Counted from the first letter of the stretch, positions 9,722 to 18,455 are shown. The stretch: DNA of 64,000 nt from Bacteroidota bacterium (GCA_025963725.1 JAOQAE010000006.1:558001-622000); one strand, 5' to 3'. The notes: generated by a model from the sequence alone, not told the origin. Translations and numbers: made by a program.

Positions 9722-10411
9722 ATGAAACCAACATTAGTTGTATTTACAGGAGCCGGGATCAGTGCCGAAAGCGGGATCAAAACCTTCCGCGACAGCGGCG
9801 GGCTTTGGGAGGAATACGACATTAACGAAGTGGCGACGCCGCAGGCCTGGGAAAAGAACAGGGGCCTTGTGCTCGAATTTTACAACAAGAGAAGAAAGCA
9901 GGTAATGGAAGCGAAGCCCAATGCGGCGCATTATGCTTTGGTGGAGCTGGAGAAAAAATACGATGTGCACATTATCACGCAAAACATCGACGACCTGCAC
10001 GAGCGCGCCGGCTCAACAAAGGTGCTTCACCTCCACGGCGAGATCATCAAATCCCGCAGCACGGTTGACCCTTCGCTCACCTACACCATCAATGGATCGG
10101 ATATAAAGCTGGGAGAAAAATGTGAAAAGGGATCACAGCTCCGCCCGCACATTGTATGGTTCGGCGAAATGGTCCCGCAGATGGAAACAGCCTATGTGAT
10201 CGCTGAAAAGGCCAATATATTCATGGTTGTAGGCACTTCCATGGCGGTGTATCCTGCCGCCGGACTGATCGATTATACACCGGAGGACATCCCGAAATAT
10301 CTCATCGATCCGAGCGATGTAAAGATCACGGGGATCAGGAACCTGAAGGTGATCAAAGAAAAAGCCAGCATCGGGCTGCCGCAGCTGGCAAAAGAGCTGC
10401 TTGCTCAGTGA
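9722..10411 (+). CDS. cobB: NAD-dependent protein deacylase, sirtuin family (CobB-like)
   Basis: This is a compact 229-residue sirtuin. It shows the NAD-binding GAGISAESGI near the N terminus, TQNIDDLHERAG (residues 86-97), the catalytic His105 in HLHGE, and RPHIVWFGE. Tyr54 and Arg57 in EFYNKRR match the Tyr-x-x-Arg pair that lets E. coli CobB accept succinyl-lysine, so desuccinylase activity is likely. The four-cysteine zinc knuckle is absent: only Cys134 is present between the HGE and RPHIVWFGE motifs. The product removes acyl groups from lysines using NAD+ in the cytoplasm. The gene faces maeB divergently, and its last 7 nt overlap the 3' end of the convergent secreted-protein gene. Confidence 0.94.
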   Translation: MKPTLVVFTGAGISAESGIKTFRDSGGLWEEYDINEVATPQAWEKNRGLVLEFYNKRRKQVMEAKPNAAHYALVELEKKYDVHIITQNIDDLHERAGSTKVLHLHGEIIKSRSTVDPSLTYTINGSDIKLGEKCEKGSQLRPHIVWFGEMVPQMETAYVIAEKANIFMVVGTSMAVYPAAGLIDYTPEDIPKYLIDPSDVKITGIRNLKVIKEKASIGLPQLAKELLAQ

Positions 10412-11829
10412 GGGATCACCACGAACTTCTTCACTGCAACATAACTCCCCTCCTTACCGAGCGCATAAAAATAAACCCCGGGCATTAAGCCGGAAACATC
10501 CGATTTTACTGAGCCGCGGGCAGCATTCAATTGTTCGCGCAGCATTTCCTTCCCCGCCATATCGTAAATAACAAAGCTCGAAACTGCCCCGCTTCCTGCT
10601 TCATAATCAACCCGGATCCAGCTGCCGGAGGGATTTGGAAAAGCATCTGAAATGTATGCTTCGTTTTCCGGAGACGGGATCCCGCTCAGCAAGCCGCTCT
10701 GATCGAGCTTTAACAAATAGTATTCTTCCGTGGTGCTGAATGTTTTCCCGGTGATGATGAATCCGTTGTTATCAACCGATCTTATCAGTTCGTAGCCGAT
10801 GTCGATCCCGCTGCCGCCGTAAGTTTGCTTCCATTGGAACACGCCGTTCTGATCCACTTTCAGGATCACGAGGTCGAGCGGGCCGCCGCCGTTATAGCTG
10901 TTGCTGTAGCCGGTGCAAATGAAGCCGCCGTCAGCATCCTCCCGCGCCGAAAAGATCGCATCCGTTCCTGTACCGCCGTAAGTATACCGCCACAAGCTTC
11001 CGCCCAAGGGAGCGATCTTTTCAAGGTAAAAATCAAAAGGGGAAGCCGGGAAAACTTCCGTTTCGCCATAAGACAGATAATTGCCGTCCGACACCAGCAA
11101 TAAGCCCTGGCAGCCATTCTGCAGCGTATCGCCGTAGGTTTGCGACCAGATCTCGTTGCCCAGCGAATCGAGCTTGTAGAGGATCACATCATAGCCGCCG
11201 GCTCCATAGCTTCTTGTATCGGCAGTTAAGATATAATCCGTTCCAACCTGGTGCACCATGTCGGAATATTCATTATCGGTGCGCCCCAATGTTTGATGCC
11301 ATGCGTAATCGCCATTGCTGTCGAGCTTTAGCAGCAGGATGTCGTTATGCCCCGAAAGGTCGCTCTGTGAGCCGCAGATAATGTAACCGCCATCGGCAAC
11401 CTGCTCGATGTACCGCGGATTTTCATTCACCGGACTGGCAAATGCTTTATTCCAGATCACGCCGCCGGCTGTGTCTACCTTATAGATCAGCACATCCATA
11501 TCACCGGGATTGGTCTCGCTTTCCGCAACAAATACAAAATTGCCATCCGCGGTGGTGTTGAGATAAAATGCATTTTCAATGTTCGGGGTGCCGTAGTAAA
11601 TGGTCCAGATCTCGTTCCCCTGGCTGTCGAGCTTCGTCAGGGAAATATCGCCTGCGCCAATTGTTCCTGCATCGGAATTGCCTAACACGTAAATGCTTCC
11701 GCTTGCCAGCTGCTTTACCGAACGCGAATGGTCATTGCCTGCCGTGCCATAGATCTTTTCGAAATAGGCAGGCTGGGCCTGAAGGACAGGGCTTAACAGG
11801 AGAACAAGGTATATTAAAAACCTTTGCAT
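10405..11829 (-). CDS. T9SS-secreted beta-propeller-like repeat protein
   Basis: The start is taken as ATG 11829, which gives a clean signal peptide (MQRFLIYLVLLLSPVLQAQ); an in-frame TTG at 11835 is also possible. The body (residues about 25-390) holds about seven blades of roughly 50 residues built around phrases such as KLDSLGNEIWSQTYG, KVDQNGVFQWKQTYGG and DGGFICTGYS. These alternate a per-item record strand with an aromatic strand, as in secreted propellers of this phylum. The last 80 residues are a type A sorting domain (AFPNPSGSWIRVDY ... PGVYFYAL ... VKKFVVIPH), so the protein should be exported and anchored or released through T9SS. Its ligand is unknown. A TATATTTG box at 11833-11840 lies almost on the start codon. 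Confidence 0.88.
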   Translation of the reverse strand: MQRFLIYLVLLLSPVLQAQPAYFEKIYGTAGNDHSRSVKQLASGSIYVLGNSDAGTIGAGDISLTKLDSQGNEIWTIYYGTPNIENAFYLNTTADGNFVFVAESETNPGDMDVLIYKVDTAGGVIWNKAFASPVNENPRYIEQVADGGYIICGSQSDLSGHNDILLLKLDSNGDYAWHQTLGRTDNEYSDMVHQVGTDYILTADTRSYGAGGYDVILYKLDSLGNEIWSQTYGDTLQNGCQGLLLVSDGNYLSYGETEVFPASPFDFYLEKIAPLGGSLWRYTYGGTGTDAIFSAREDADGGFICTGYSNSYNGGGPLDLVILKVDQNGVFQWKQTYGGSGIDIGYELIRSVDNNGFIITGKTFSTTEEYYLLKLDQSGLLSGIPSPENEAYISDAFPNPSGSWIRVDYEAGSGAVSSFVIYDMAGKEMLREQLNAARGSVKSDVSGLMPGVYFYALGKEGSYVAVKKFVVIPH

Positions 11830-11832
11830 TCT

Positions 11833-11840
11833 CAAATATA
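11833..11840 (-). promoter_or_regulatory. -7 box TATATTTG overlapping the start of the propeller-protein gene
   Basis: On the minus strand the octamer TATATTTG matches the Bacteroidota -7 consensus TAnnTTTG. It ends 3 nt before the preferred ATG (11829), so transcription would begin at or next to the start codon. I see no TTG at the expected spacing, so the assignment is tentative. Confidence 0.35.
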
Positions 11841-11930
11841 CTAAATAACAAGCGGCTCATTGTGTTTATTGAGTTCGGGCTGGCATATTTTTAATACCCT
11901 GACCTGGTACGATCCCTAAAAATAACATCT

Positions 11931-13184
11931 ATGAAAAAATACATACATCTCCTGTCCATCTTCATTTTCATGATCATTCAGCAGGCTTCTTCACAAACCT
12001 ATGTAAGCGGTGGAATTTATTCAAACACCACCTGGACACTTGCCAATAGCCCTTATATTACTAACAATATTGTTGTTTTTCCCAATGTAACATTAACCAT
12101 CGAACCCGGTGTGCATATAGAGGCTACAGGAGGAATCGAGGTCCGGCAAGCCACTATTATTGCAGAAGGAACAACCAGCGATTCGATCATCTTCAACGCA
12201 AATAGCAGCAGCTTCCCACTGCTAAATCTGAATGAGGCCCATTCTTCAAAGATCAGTTTTTGCTCATTTCAGAATGCTTCCCTAATAGGACTGAAGATTA
12301 AAATGTATTCTCCGGCCGACAGCCTCGTCGTGCGTCATTCTGCCTTTTTGAATAATTTCCGTGGCACCACCTATTTTGATGGCAATGCCCGTATAGACAG
12401 TTGTCACTATGAAAACAACTCAAGTGGAATAGTACAGTGTTACATCCCGGTAAGCAATACCCTTTTTAAAAACAATGCCATTGGAATTGAGGTGGCGCAC
12501 AACTCAACCATTCTTAACTGTTCTTTCGATTCTAATTCGGTGGCCGGCATTCAGCTTACTTATAATAATGAAATTAAAAATTGTCACTTTACATATAATC
12601 ATATCGGGATTGAGTCCCAGTCGCAAGGAGCGGGATCTGTCATCCAGTTCAACACTTTTGAAAACAACAACATCGGGGTAAAGCTGGAAGACGAATATCC
12701 TGTGAATACAATATCCTGCAACACCATTTGTAATAACACTGTTTCTTTTACAACCACCAGGAGCTACAACAGCAATGTTTCATATAATTACTGGTGTACT
12801 GCAGATTCGGCTGCAGTTGCTGCAAGCATATACGACGGATATGATGACGTGAGCATGGGCCTGATCTCTTTTATGCCAATTGACACGTTGAATTGCGCGG
12901 CAATGACCACAGGCTTCGGCACTATAACGGGCAGCGACCCCTCTTACAGCATTTATCCCAATCCGTTCAGCCGGCAGGCGGACCTTTATTTTAGTAATCC
13001 GCAAAATGGAAAGGCGGAAATGGCTATTTATGATTCTTCAGGAAAATCAGTATTAATTATCCGGGATATTAGCCTGGGGCATATCAGCATAGAACGCAGC
13101 GGCTTAGCAGCCGGGCTCTACTTTTTTCAACTGCGGAAGCCAAATACTGAACTGATAACAGGTAAGTTTATAATTAGCGATTGA
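11931..13184 (+). CDS. T9SS-secreted right-handed beta-helix protein
   Basis: This 417-residue protein begins with a signal peptide (MKKYIHLLSIFIFMIIQQAS, cleavage after SSQ). Residues about 30-310 are a parallel beta-helix of the NosD/pectate-lyase fold: GVHIEATGGIEV, then rungs such as DSCHYENNSSGI, LFKNNAIGIEVAHNSTI, FDSNSVAGIQLTYNNEIKNC and FNTFENNNIGVKL, with the asparagine ladders typical of such helices. The last 75 residues are a type A T9SS sorting domain (YSIYPNPFSRQADLYF, AAGLYFFQL, GKFIISD). Many homologous helices bind or cleave polysaccharides, but no catalytic residues can be assigned. Codon choice is more AT-rich than in neighbouring genes, a possible sign of different origin. 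Confidence 0.88.
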   Translation: MKKYIHLLSIFIFMIIQQASSQTYVSGGIYSNTTWTLANSPYITNNIVVFPNVTLTIEPGVHIEATGGIEVRQATIIAEGTTSDSIIFNANSSSFPLLNLNEAHSSKISFCSFQNASLIGLKIKMYSPADSLVVRHSAFLNNFRGTTYFDGNARIDSCHYENNSSGIVQCYIPVSNTLFKNNAIGIEVAHNSTILNCSFDSNSVAGIQLTYNNEIKNCHFTYNHIGIESQSQGAGSVIQFNTFENNNIGVKLEDEYPVNTISCNTICNNTVSFTTTRSYNSNVSYNYWCTADSAAVAASIYDGYDDVSMGLISFMPIDTLNCAAMTTGFGTITGSDPSYSIYPNPFSRQADLYFSNPQNGKAEMAIYDSSGKSVLIIRDISLGHISIERSGLAAGLYFFQLRKPNTELITGKFIISD

Positions 13185-13231
13185 AGCAATTAACCGGGAA
13201 ATCATACATCCTGCATTAGTCCGGATGCCAT

Positions 13232-13264
13232 AAAAAAAGCCAGCATTCGCATGCCGGCTTTTTT
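13232..13264. terminator. Bidirectional rho-independent terminator
   Basis: AGCCAGCAT pairs with ATGCCGGCT (one mismatch) around a TCGC loop, flanked by an A-run on the left and a T-run on the right. It can therefore stop transcription from both sides. It lies between the convergent beta-helix gene and the 254-residue cargo gene. Confidence 0.85.
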
Positions 13265-13282
13265 ATTAGAATAATGTATTTC

Positions 13283-14047
13283 TTATCTCGCGCTCACAAC
13301 CAGTTTCTTAGTTGCAATTGCTTTGTCATTCACAATGAAAGAGTAAAAATAAACGCCCGAGTTGAATTCAGACACATCTACTTTTACAACACCCTGCTTA
13401 TCGCTCAGCTCCATTTCCTTTACTTTTTTTCCAAGCATGTCATAAAACACAATTTTGCCTTTCTGAGCGTACTGGTTCATGTCGTATTTTATGGAAGCGA
13501 TGGAGCTTGCCGGGTTAGGATATGCCGCTGCAATGCTTCCGCCCGCAAGCTTTGCATTCTCTTCGATCCCTGCATATACGCTGATGTAATGAATGGTAAC
13601 AAATGCCGTATCACCCGATGTTCCTGTGTTATACACACGGTAGATCACTGTTAACGTGCTCGGCATAGCGCCTGCATCATAATGCGCTGCAATACCGTAA
13701 GTACCGGGGCCCGACGGCAATGTTGAATTTGCCGCGATGGTTGCATCCGGGCCTGTTGGGGTCCAGGTAGTGGCAGTCTGAGGGCTGTAGCACTGTGTTC
13801 CTGTACAGAAATACAGGCTTGCATCCGCATCGATCGGGTTTACGAGCGTCCTGTTCACTTTGTAGTTCACCGCGCTGGAAGTAAGGTTGTGCAGTTCCAG
13901 ATCGTGAAGCGTTGCCTCGCTTGCATCTACGGTATCATAAACGTTAGCGCCCGTAACGTCGATGCCGCCGTCAAAAATATGGATGCTTTGTCCGAAAGCA
14001 AATGAAGTTAAAGCGATCGCAAAAACAGAAGTAAAGATTTTTTTCAT
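13283..14047 (-). CDS. Small T9SS type A cargo protein of unknown function
   Basis: The 254-residue protein has a signal peptide (MKKIFTSVFAIALTSFAFGQ), a middle beta-rich domain (residues about 22-165) and a type A sorting domain from about 170 (AAYPNPASSIASIKYDM, FYDMLGKKVKEMEL, NSGVYFYSF, ATKKLVVSAR). The middle domain reads like an immunoglobulin-type sandwich that describes deviations from a reference (LHNLTSSAVNYKVNRTLVN) and has one close cysteine pair in YFCTGTQCYSP. I do not recognise the family. It should be delivered to the cell surface by T9SS. A good promoter (14091-14122) lies upstream. Confidence 0.86.
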   Translation of the reverse strand: MKKIFTSVFAIALTSFAFGQSIHIFDGGIDVTGANVYDTVDASEATLHDLELHNLTSSAVNYKVNRTLVNPIDADASLYFCTGTQCYSPQTATTWTPTGPDATIAANSTLPSGPGTYGIAAHYDAGAMPSTLTVIYRVYNTGTSGDTAFVTIHYISVYAGIEENAKLAGGSIAAAYPNPASSIASIKYDMNQYAQKGKIVFYDMLGKKVKEMELSDKQGVVKVDVSEFNSGVYFYSFIVNDKAIATKKLVVSAR

Positions 14048-14090
14048 GGTTATTAAGGTGTTATTGTCCGGTAATTTCTTTTCTATACTC

Positions 14091-14122
14091 CAAATATACG
14101 TTATAGTTACGTTAAATCACAA
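14091..14122 (-). promoter_or_regulatory. Bacteroidota-type promoter for the 254-residue cargo gene
   Basis: On the minus strand, TTG (14120-14122), 21 nt spacer, then TATATTTG (14091-14098). This fits the phylum consensus and lies 43 nt before the start codon at 14047. Confidence 0.55.
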
Positions 14123-14158
14123 TTATAATCGGGTTAAATAATTAGCATTTGATGGCGC

Positions 14159-15685
14159 CTATACGGTCAAAGGCTTCAGCTTGCTTTTCACCACCTCCTC
14201 GAATTTTTTCTTTTCGATCTTGCTTTCCAGCCACGACATAATATCAAAATACACCAGGAACTTGCTTTCCAGCGGGTCTTTAACAATAGGCTCCAGCGCC
14301 GATTTCAGCTGCTTAAAGAACTGGATCGACTCTTCCTTCGAGTTCACATTGATCAGCTTCCGGATGGAGGTAAGGATGATCCGCTCCAGCTGATACATCT
14401 TTTGCTTCGATGCCAGGAAACGGTAAGTGGATTTTATCCTGTATTCCATCACATCCGTCTTGCCGAGCTCGTAATGAAGGATGATCTCCATGATGCGCCC
14501 GATGCACTCCAGGTCCTGCCGCAGGTTCGAATCCTCGGCAATATTGGCCTTCACCAGCCACTTCAGCGCCAGCTTGTACTGCTCGGAGATCATTAACAAT
14601 GAAGTAACCTGCCAGTAGATGATCTCCTTCAGCAATTTATCGGCATCCTTGTTATTTTCAAGCAGCGCCTCTATTTCCGGGATCAGCTGGAGGCACTTCT
14701 TCATGTTCCCCATCCTGAAATACACATTGAGCTTGGTATTGTATGCCTTCAGGAGGTTGTTCATGCGCTGCACATCGCTCTTCACCTTCAGCACCTCCAT
14801 CTTTGAAATGTACTCGAGCGCCTCGTGGTATTTTCCCATGTTGTAGCACTGGATGCTGTGGCGGTATAAAAAGTGCGTCGGGAAATTCACGTTGGTTTCG
14901 ATCACCTGCTTGTTCTCCTCGATGAGCTTAATGAGGCGTGAAGAGAACTCGTAGCACTTTTCCGAATCTTCCGTATAATTATAGTAGCTGGCAAACAATT
15001 CATAATACAGGATCTTCGCATTGATGGAAAGCGCCTGCTTGTCGTTCTTGAGCAAAGGCGATTTCAGCAGCCAGTCGTAGCTCTGGATCTCCTGCCTGTT
15101 GCGCAGCACCCCCATCTCTATCCGCTGCACATACAGCCGGTTCTTCAGGCTCTCGTACTCCGCCATGTTCTTGATCTTCATCGCGCACACCTCGATCTCC
15201 TCGATCAGGTTATCGGAGTTATCGCGCAAATGCCCTACATCGTAATGCATCCGGTAGATGCTCTGCTCCATGAGGTTGATCTCGGGAATGTAGGTAAGCT
15301 TCTCATGCTGGATGGCCATCTCCTTCACCTTCTTCAGCAGCTTCTTCGCCTGCGAGTACAGCCCTTTATCCACGAGGATCTCGATGCGGTTAAGGATGCT
15401 GCGGATCTCGGTGGTGGAATTCTTGTGATAGGCCTCGAGGCTTTCGAGGATCATCTCGTATAAATAGTTCTTGGCAACCGCGAACTGGTTGATGAAGCGC
15501 TCGTTCTTGAATTTCTTCAGGATCTTTTTTTCATCGTACTCCTTCTGCAGGTCGATGGCATCGAAGATCTTTGTATAATTGTTCTGCTCGTTGCGCACAT
15601 GAAAGTTCGCATACTTTTTAAAATAACCCTTTTCAGACTTATTTAAGGACTTAATCAGCTTAAAAAGAGTGTCGGATGTTTTCAT
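14159..15685 (-). CDS. Helical-repeat (TPR-like) cytoplasmic protein, family unknown
   Basis: The 508-residue product has no signal peptide or membrane segment. It is almost wholly charged amphipathic helix with TPR-like pairs (YSQAKKLLKKVKEMAIQHEK, GKYHEALEYISKMEVLK, MGNMKKCLQLIPEIEALLEN). The N terminus holds a signature shared with the protein at 56271-57818: LFKLIKSLNKSEKGYFKKYA, then NNYTKIFDAID and a third block LYEMILESLEAYH. The C-terminal block DPLESKFLVYFDIMSWLESK is also shared. Similar 500-residue proteins occur widely in Bacteroidota without an assigned function, from memory. The KSEKxYFKxYA start could be a small helical domain that docks a partner. It stands alone, with a -7 box upstream. 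Confidence 0.85.
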   Translation of the reverse strand: MKTSDTLFKLIKSLNKSEKGYFKKYANFHVRNEQNNYTKIFDAIDLQKEYDEKKILKKFKNERFINQFAVAKNYLYEMILESLEAYHKNSTTEIRSILNRIEILVDKGLYSQAKKLLKKVKEMAIQHEKLTYIPEINLMEQSIYRMHYDVGHLRDNSDNLIEEIEVCAMKIKNMAEYESLKNRLYVQRIEMGVLRNRQEIQSYDWLLKSPLLKNDKQALSINAKILYYELFASYYNYTEDSEKCYEFSSRLIKLIEENKQVIETNVNFPTHFLYRHSIQCYNMGKYHEALEYISKMEVLKVKSDVQRMNNLLKAYNTKLNVYFRMGNMKKCLQLIPEIEALLENNKDADKLLKEIIYWQVTSLLMISEQYKLALKWLVKANIAEDSNLRQDLECIGRIMEIILHYELGKTDVMEYRIKSTYRFLASKQKMYQLERIILTSIRKLINVNSKEESIQFFKQLKSALEPIVKDPLESKFLVYFDIMSWLESKIEKKKFEEVVKSKLKPLTV

Positions 15686-15708
15686 CGAGTGCTAAATTAA
15701 AAATCGCC

Positions 15709-15716
15709 CAAATATA
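15709..15716 (-). promoter_or_regulatory. -7 box TATATTTG upstream of the helical-repeat gene
   Basis: The octamer fits TAnnTTTG on the minus strand and ends 23 nt before the ATG at 15685. No convincing -33 TTG is seen at 19-21 nt, so support rests on the -7 element only. Confidence 0.4.
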
Positions 15717-15843
15717 TTCATTTTATTATATATTGGCCGAAAAGCACCCTCCCGAATACTAATTATAAATTTAATTCGCTCTTGATTCCTCCTGCATGCG
15801 GACTACATTTGAAACATCAAAAACGGATTAACTGTTAATTTAC

Positions 15844-15874
15844 TTGTGAAAGTATTGTAAATACGTTAAATTCG
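15844..15874 (+). promoter_or_regulatory. Promoter of the secreted Omp28-like gene
   Basis: TTG (15844-15846), 20 nt spacer, TAAATTCG (15867-15874). The -7 box differs from TAnnTTTG by one base, the same TTCG variant as at 22438. It lies 52 nt before the start codon at 15927. Confidence 0.5.
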
Positions 15875-15926
15875 TTGTTGCCAAAAAAGAATAAGAATAA
15901 TCTTAATAACCCTAAACCCAATTCAA

Positions 15927-17822
15927 ATGAAAAAATCTACCTTATTAGTGAGTATGCTCGCTTTGGGAACTGTCGCTTTCGGGCAGTCGCAGCGCCTCGT
16001 ACTCGCAGAAGAGTTCACGCAGGCATCCTGCGGTCCCTGCGCTGCACAAAACCCTGCTTACAATGCCTTGTTATCTGCAAACACTTCTAAAGTGGTTTCT
16101 ATTAAATACCAGACAAACTGGCCGGGTACTGATCCGATGAACGTGCAAACGCAGAGCTTTGTAGGCCCGCGCGTTACGTATTATTCCGTATCCGGTGTTC
16201 CTGATTCACCGATGGACGGGGTTGAGCAAACCGGCGCAAGCTATACAGGCGCTCCTGCCAACTATACCCAGGCTGCGATCGATGCAGAATATGCGGTGCC
16301 ATCACCTTTCACGATCAACGTGAGCCACACATTCTCTCCTGATTACGATTCAATTTTTATCACCTGCGTGATCACTGCATCACAGAACTTCACACCGGTT
16401 GGCGCACTGAAAGCGCACGTTGCAATGGTTGAGCAGACCATCGACTTCGCAACCCCTCCGGGAACGAACGGTGAAACAGAGTTTTTCAACGTAATGCGCA
16501 AAATGTATCCATCGGCTGCAGGAACAACCCTTCCTACATCATGGACTACAGGACAAACTCAAACACTTACATTTGCAAGCGCAATCCCTACCTATATCTA
16601 CAGGAAAGCGGAGATCGGAATTGTTGCGTTCATCCAGGACGACGGAAACAAATCGGTGAAGCAGGCAGGATACAGCGTGCCGCAGCCGATCCCTGTCGAC
16701 ATCGGGGCTACAGCAGTAGCAGGTATTCCATTATACCAGTGCGCAACTTCGTTCACACCGACCGTAACGATCACTAACTTCGGAACAACCACGCTTACTT
16801 CATGCGACATCAATTACAAAATTGATGCTGGAGCGATCCAGACAATGCCATGGACAGGCTCCCTTGCATCCGGCGCAACTGCAACAGTAACACTGCCTGC
16901 TCAAACAACAACTGCAGGCGGACACACTTTCACAAGCTACACCAGCAACCCGAACGGGGGAACAGATTTCGACGGCGCTAACAACCAGACCGTAAAATCA
17001 TTCGCTATCGTTGGAAACGGCGCTTCGGCTCCATTGGTGGAAGGCTTCACTGCAACTGCATTCCCTCCTGCAGGATGGTTCATCAGCAATGCTGATAACG
17101 GCCCTACATGGACACGCAAAACAGGCGCAGGCGGATTCGGTACTTCTACAGCTTGTGCTAAAATGGACTTTTACAACAGCACCAGCGGTAATGTTGACGA
17201 GATCTACTCGAAAAATCTTGACCTTACAGGCGCTTCCGGCGTGAACCTGACGTTCAACGTTGCTTATGCTCAGTACTCTACCGAGAATGACAAAATTGAA
17301 GTGAAAGTTTCCACTAACTGCGGCGCTACATGGGCTACTGTTTACAACAAGGCAGGATCTACCTTATCAACCGCAACAGCTACCACATCAGCGTTTACTC
17401 CTACTGCAACACAGTGGAGGGCAGAAACTGTCAGCTTGGCTTCTTACATCGGACAGTCGAACGTGATGATCAAGTTTGTTGCTACCAGCGCATACGGTAA
17501 CAATGCTTACATCGATGACATCAACATCACGAACCTTGCTACAGGCATTGCAGAATCAGCGCTTGAGAACAGCCTGAACGTTTATCCTAACCCGATGACC
17601 GACAATGCTACCGTTAGCTTTACACTTGCTGAATCAGCGAATGTGAACGTGGTGCTTGTGAATGCACTCGGACAGGTAGTGATCAATGCAGAGCTTGGCA
17701 GCATGAGCGCAGGCGAGCAAAGCTACCTGCTGAACACAGAAGCATTAAGCAATGGACTGTACTTCCTGAATGTTCAGGTTGGCAAGAACACCATTACCAA
17801 AAAGGTTTCTGTAAACAAATAA
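15927..17822 (+). CDS. T9SS-secreted Omp28-like thioredoxin-fold protein with choice-of-anchor J domain
   Basis: The 631-residue protein has a signal peptide (MKKSTLLVSMLALGTVAFGQ). The next domain (about 21-260) is Omp28-like with a thioredoxin fold: LVLAEEFTQASCGPCAAQNP puts Cys35 and Cys38 in a CGPC pair, and YYSVSGVPDSPMDG supplies the cis-proline region. A middle Ig-like segment (about 265-370) is followed by a choice-of-anchor J/MAM-type jelly roll (about 372-540; GFTATAFPPAGWFISN, KMDFYNSTSGNVDEIYS, YIGQSNVMIKFVATS) and a type A sorting domain (NVYPNPMTDNATVSF, SNGLYFLNVQVGK). It is probably exposed outside the cell as a redox-active or disulfide-handling protein. It precedes a TlpA/DUF6029/Omp28 operon, separated by a terminator. 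Confidence 0.9.
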   Translation: MKKSTLLVSMLALGTVAFGQSQRLVLAEEFTQASCGPCAAQNPAYNALLSANTSKVVSIKYQTNWPGTDPMNVQTQSFVGPRVTYYSVSGVPDSPMDGVEQTGASYTGAPANYTQAAIDAEYAVPSPFTINVSHTFSPDYDSIFITCVITASQNFTPVGALKAHVAMVEQTIDFATPPGTNGETEFFNVMRKMYPSAAGTTLPTSWTTGQTQTLTFASAIPTYIYRKAEIGIVAFIQDDGNKSVKQAGYSVPQPIPVDIGATAVAGIPLYQCATSFTPTVTITNFGTTTLTSCDINYKIDAGAIQTMPWTGSLASGATATVTLPAQTTTAGGHTFTSYTSNPNGGTDFDGANNQTVKSFAIVGNGASAPLVEGFTATAFPPAGWFISNADNGPTWTRKTGAGGFGTSTACAKMDFYNSTSGNVDEIYSKNLDLTGASGVNLTFNVAYAQYSTENDKIEVKVSTNCGATWATVYNKAGSTLSTATATTSAFTPTATQWRAETVSLASYIGQSNVMIKFVATSAYGNNAYIDDINITNLATGIAESALENSLNVYPNPMTDNATVSFTLAESANVNVVLVNALGQVVINAELGSMSAGEQSYLLNTEALSNGLYFLNVQVGKNTITKKVSVNK

Positions 17823-17841
17823 AATAAGCTATCGATAAAAT

Positions 17842-17893
17842 AAATCAGCAGTTTTGGTCTGTTTTTTGAACAACCACTGCTGATTTATTTTTT
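17842..17893 (+). terminator. Rho-independent terminator after the Omp28-like cargo gene
   Basis: AAATCAGCAGT (17842-17852) pairs perfectly with ACTGCTGATTT (17876-17886) and is followed by ATTTTTT. The 11-bp stem with a T-tail closes the upstream gene and separates it from the tlpA-like operon. Confidence 0.85.
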
Positions 17894-17898
17894 ACTCA

Positions 17899-17906
17899 TA
17901 TCTTTA
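17899..17906 (+). promoter_or_regulatory. -7 box TATCTTTA before the TlpA-family gene
   Basis: TATCTTTA differs from TAnnTTTG in the last base only and lies 16 nt before the ATG at 17923, directly after the terminator. No clear TTG is seen upstream. Confidence 0.35.
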
Positions 17907-17922
17907 AGCACCCTTATTACAC

Positions 17923-18438
17923 ATGAAAAAGATCTTCTTATCATTTGCGGTTATGATCGCATGCATTGCTGCGCACGCGCAGACCAACTCCGGAAGCACC
18001 ATCCCGGCCGTGGACGTTAAAACGATTGATGGCAAAACCATTAACACCTCCAAGTTTTCGAACGACGGAAAGCCGATCATCATCAGCTTCTGGGCAACCT
18101 GGTGCAAGCCCTGCAAAAAAGAGCTGGATGCCATCGCGGAAGATTATGCTGAATGGCAGAAGGAAACCGGCGTAAAGCTGATCGCCATCTCTATCGACGA
18201 TGCAAGAAGCTCGAGCAAGGTAGGCCCCGATGTTAAAAGCAAAGGCTGGGAATATGAAGTGTACGTGGATGAAAATTCCGATTTCAAGCGCGCCATGAAT
18301 GTGAACAACGTGCCGCATACCTTCATTATCGACGGCAACGGAAAGATCGTATGGCAGCACAATTCCTATGCGGAAGGCGATGAGGAGCACCTGCTCGAAG
18401 CGCTCCGCAAAATTGCCAAAGGAGAAAAAGTAAACTAA
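17923..18438 (+). CDS. TlpA-family periplasmic thiol-disulfide oxidoreductase
   Basis: This 171-residue protein has a cleavable signal peptide (MKKIFLSFAVMIACIAAHAQ) and one AhpC/TlpA thioredoxin domain. The active site is FWATWCKPCKKEL with Cys61 and Cys64, and the cis-Pro loop is VNNVPHTFIIDGNGKIV. Such proteins act in the periplasm as reductants for specific partner cysteines. It is the first gene of an apparent operon with the DUF6029 barrel (17 nt downstream) and the Omp28-like lipoprotein. The three genes tend to stay together in Bacteroidota, from memory, so the partner disulfides are probably in those proteins. No general cytochrome-maturation context is seen here. Confidence 0.92.
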   Translation: MKKIFLSFAVMIACIAAHAQTNSGSTIPAVDVKTIDGKTINTSKFSNDGKPIIISFWATWCKPCKKELDAIAEDYAEWQKETGVKLIAISIDDARSSSKVGPDVKSKGWEYEVYVDENSDFKRAMNVNNVPHTFIIDGNGKIVWQHNSYAEGDEEHLLEALRKIAKGEKVN

Positions 18439-18455
18439 TCAGAACCCATTTTGGT

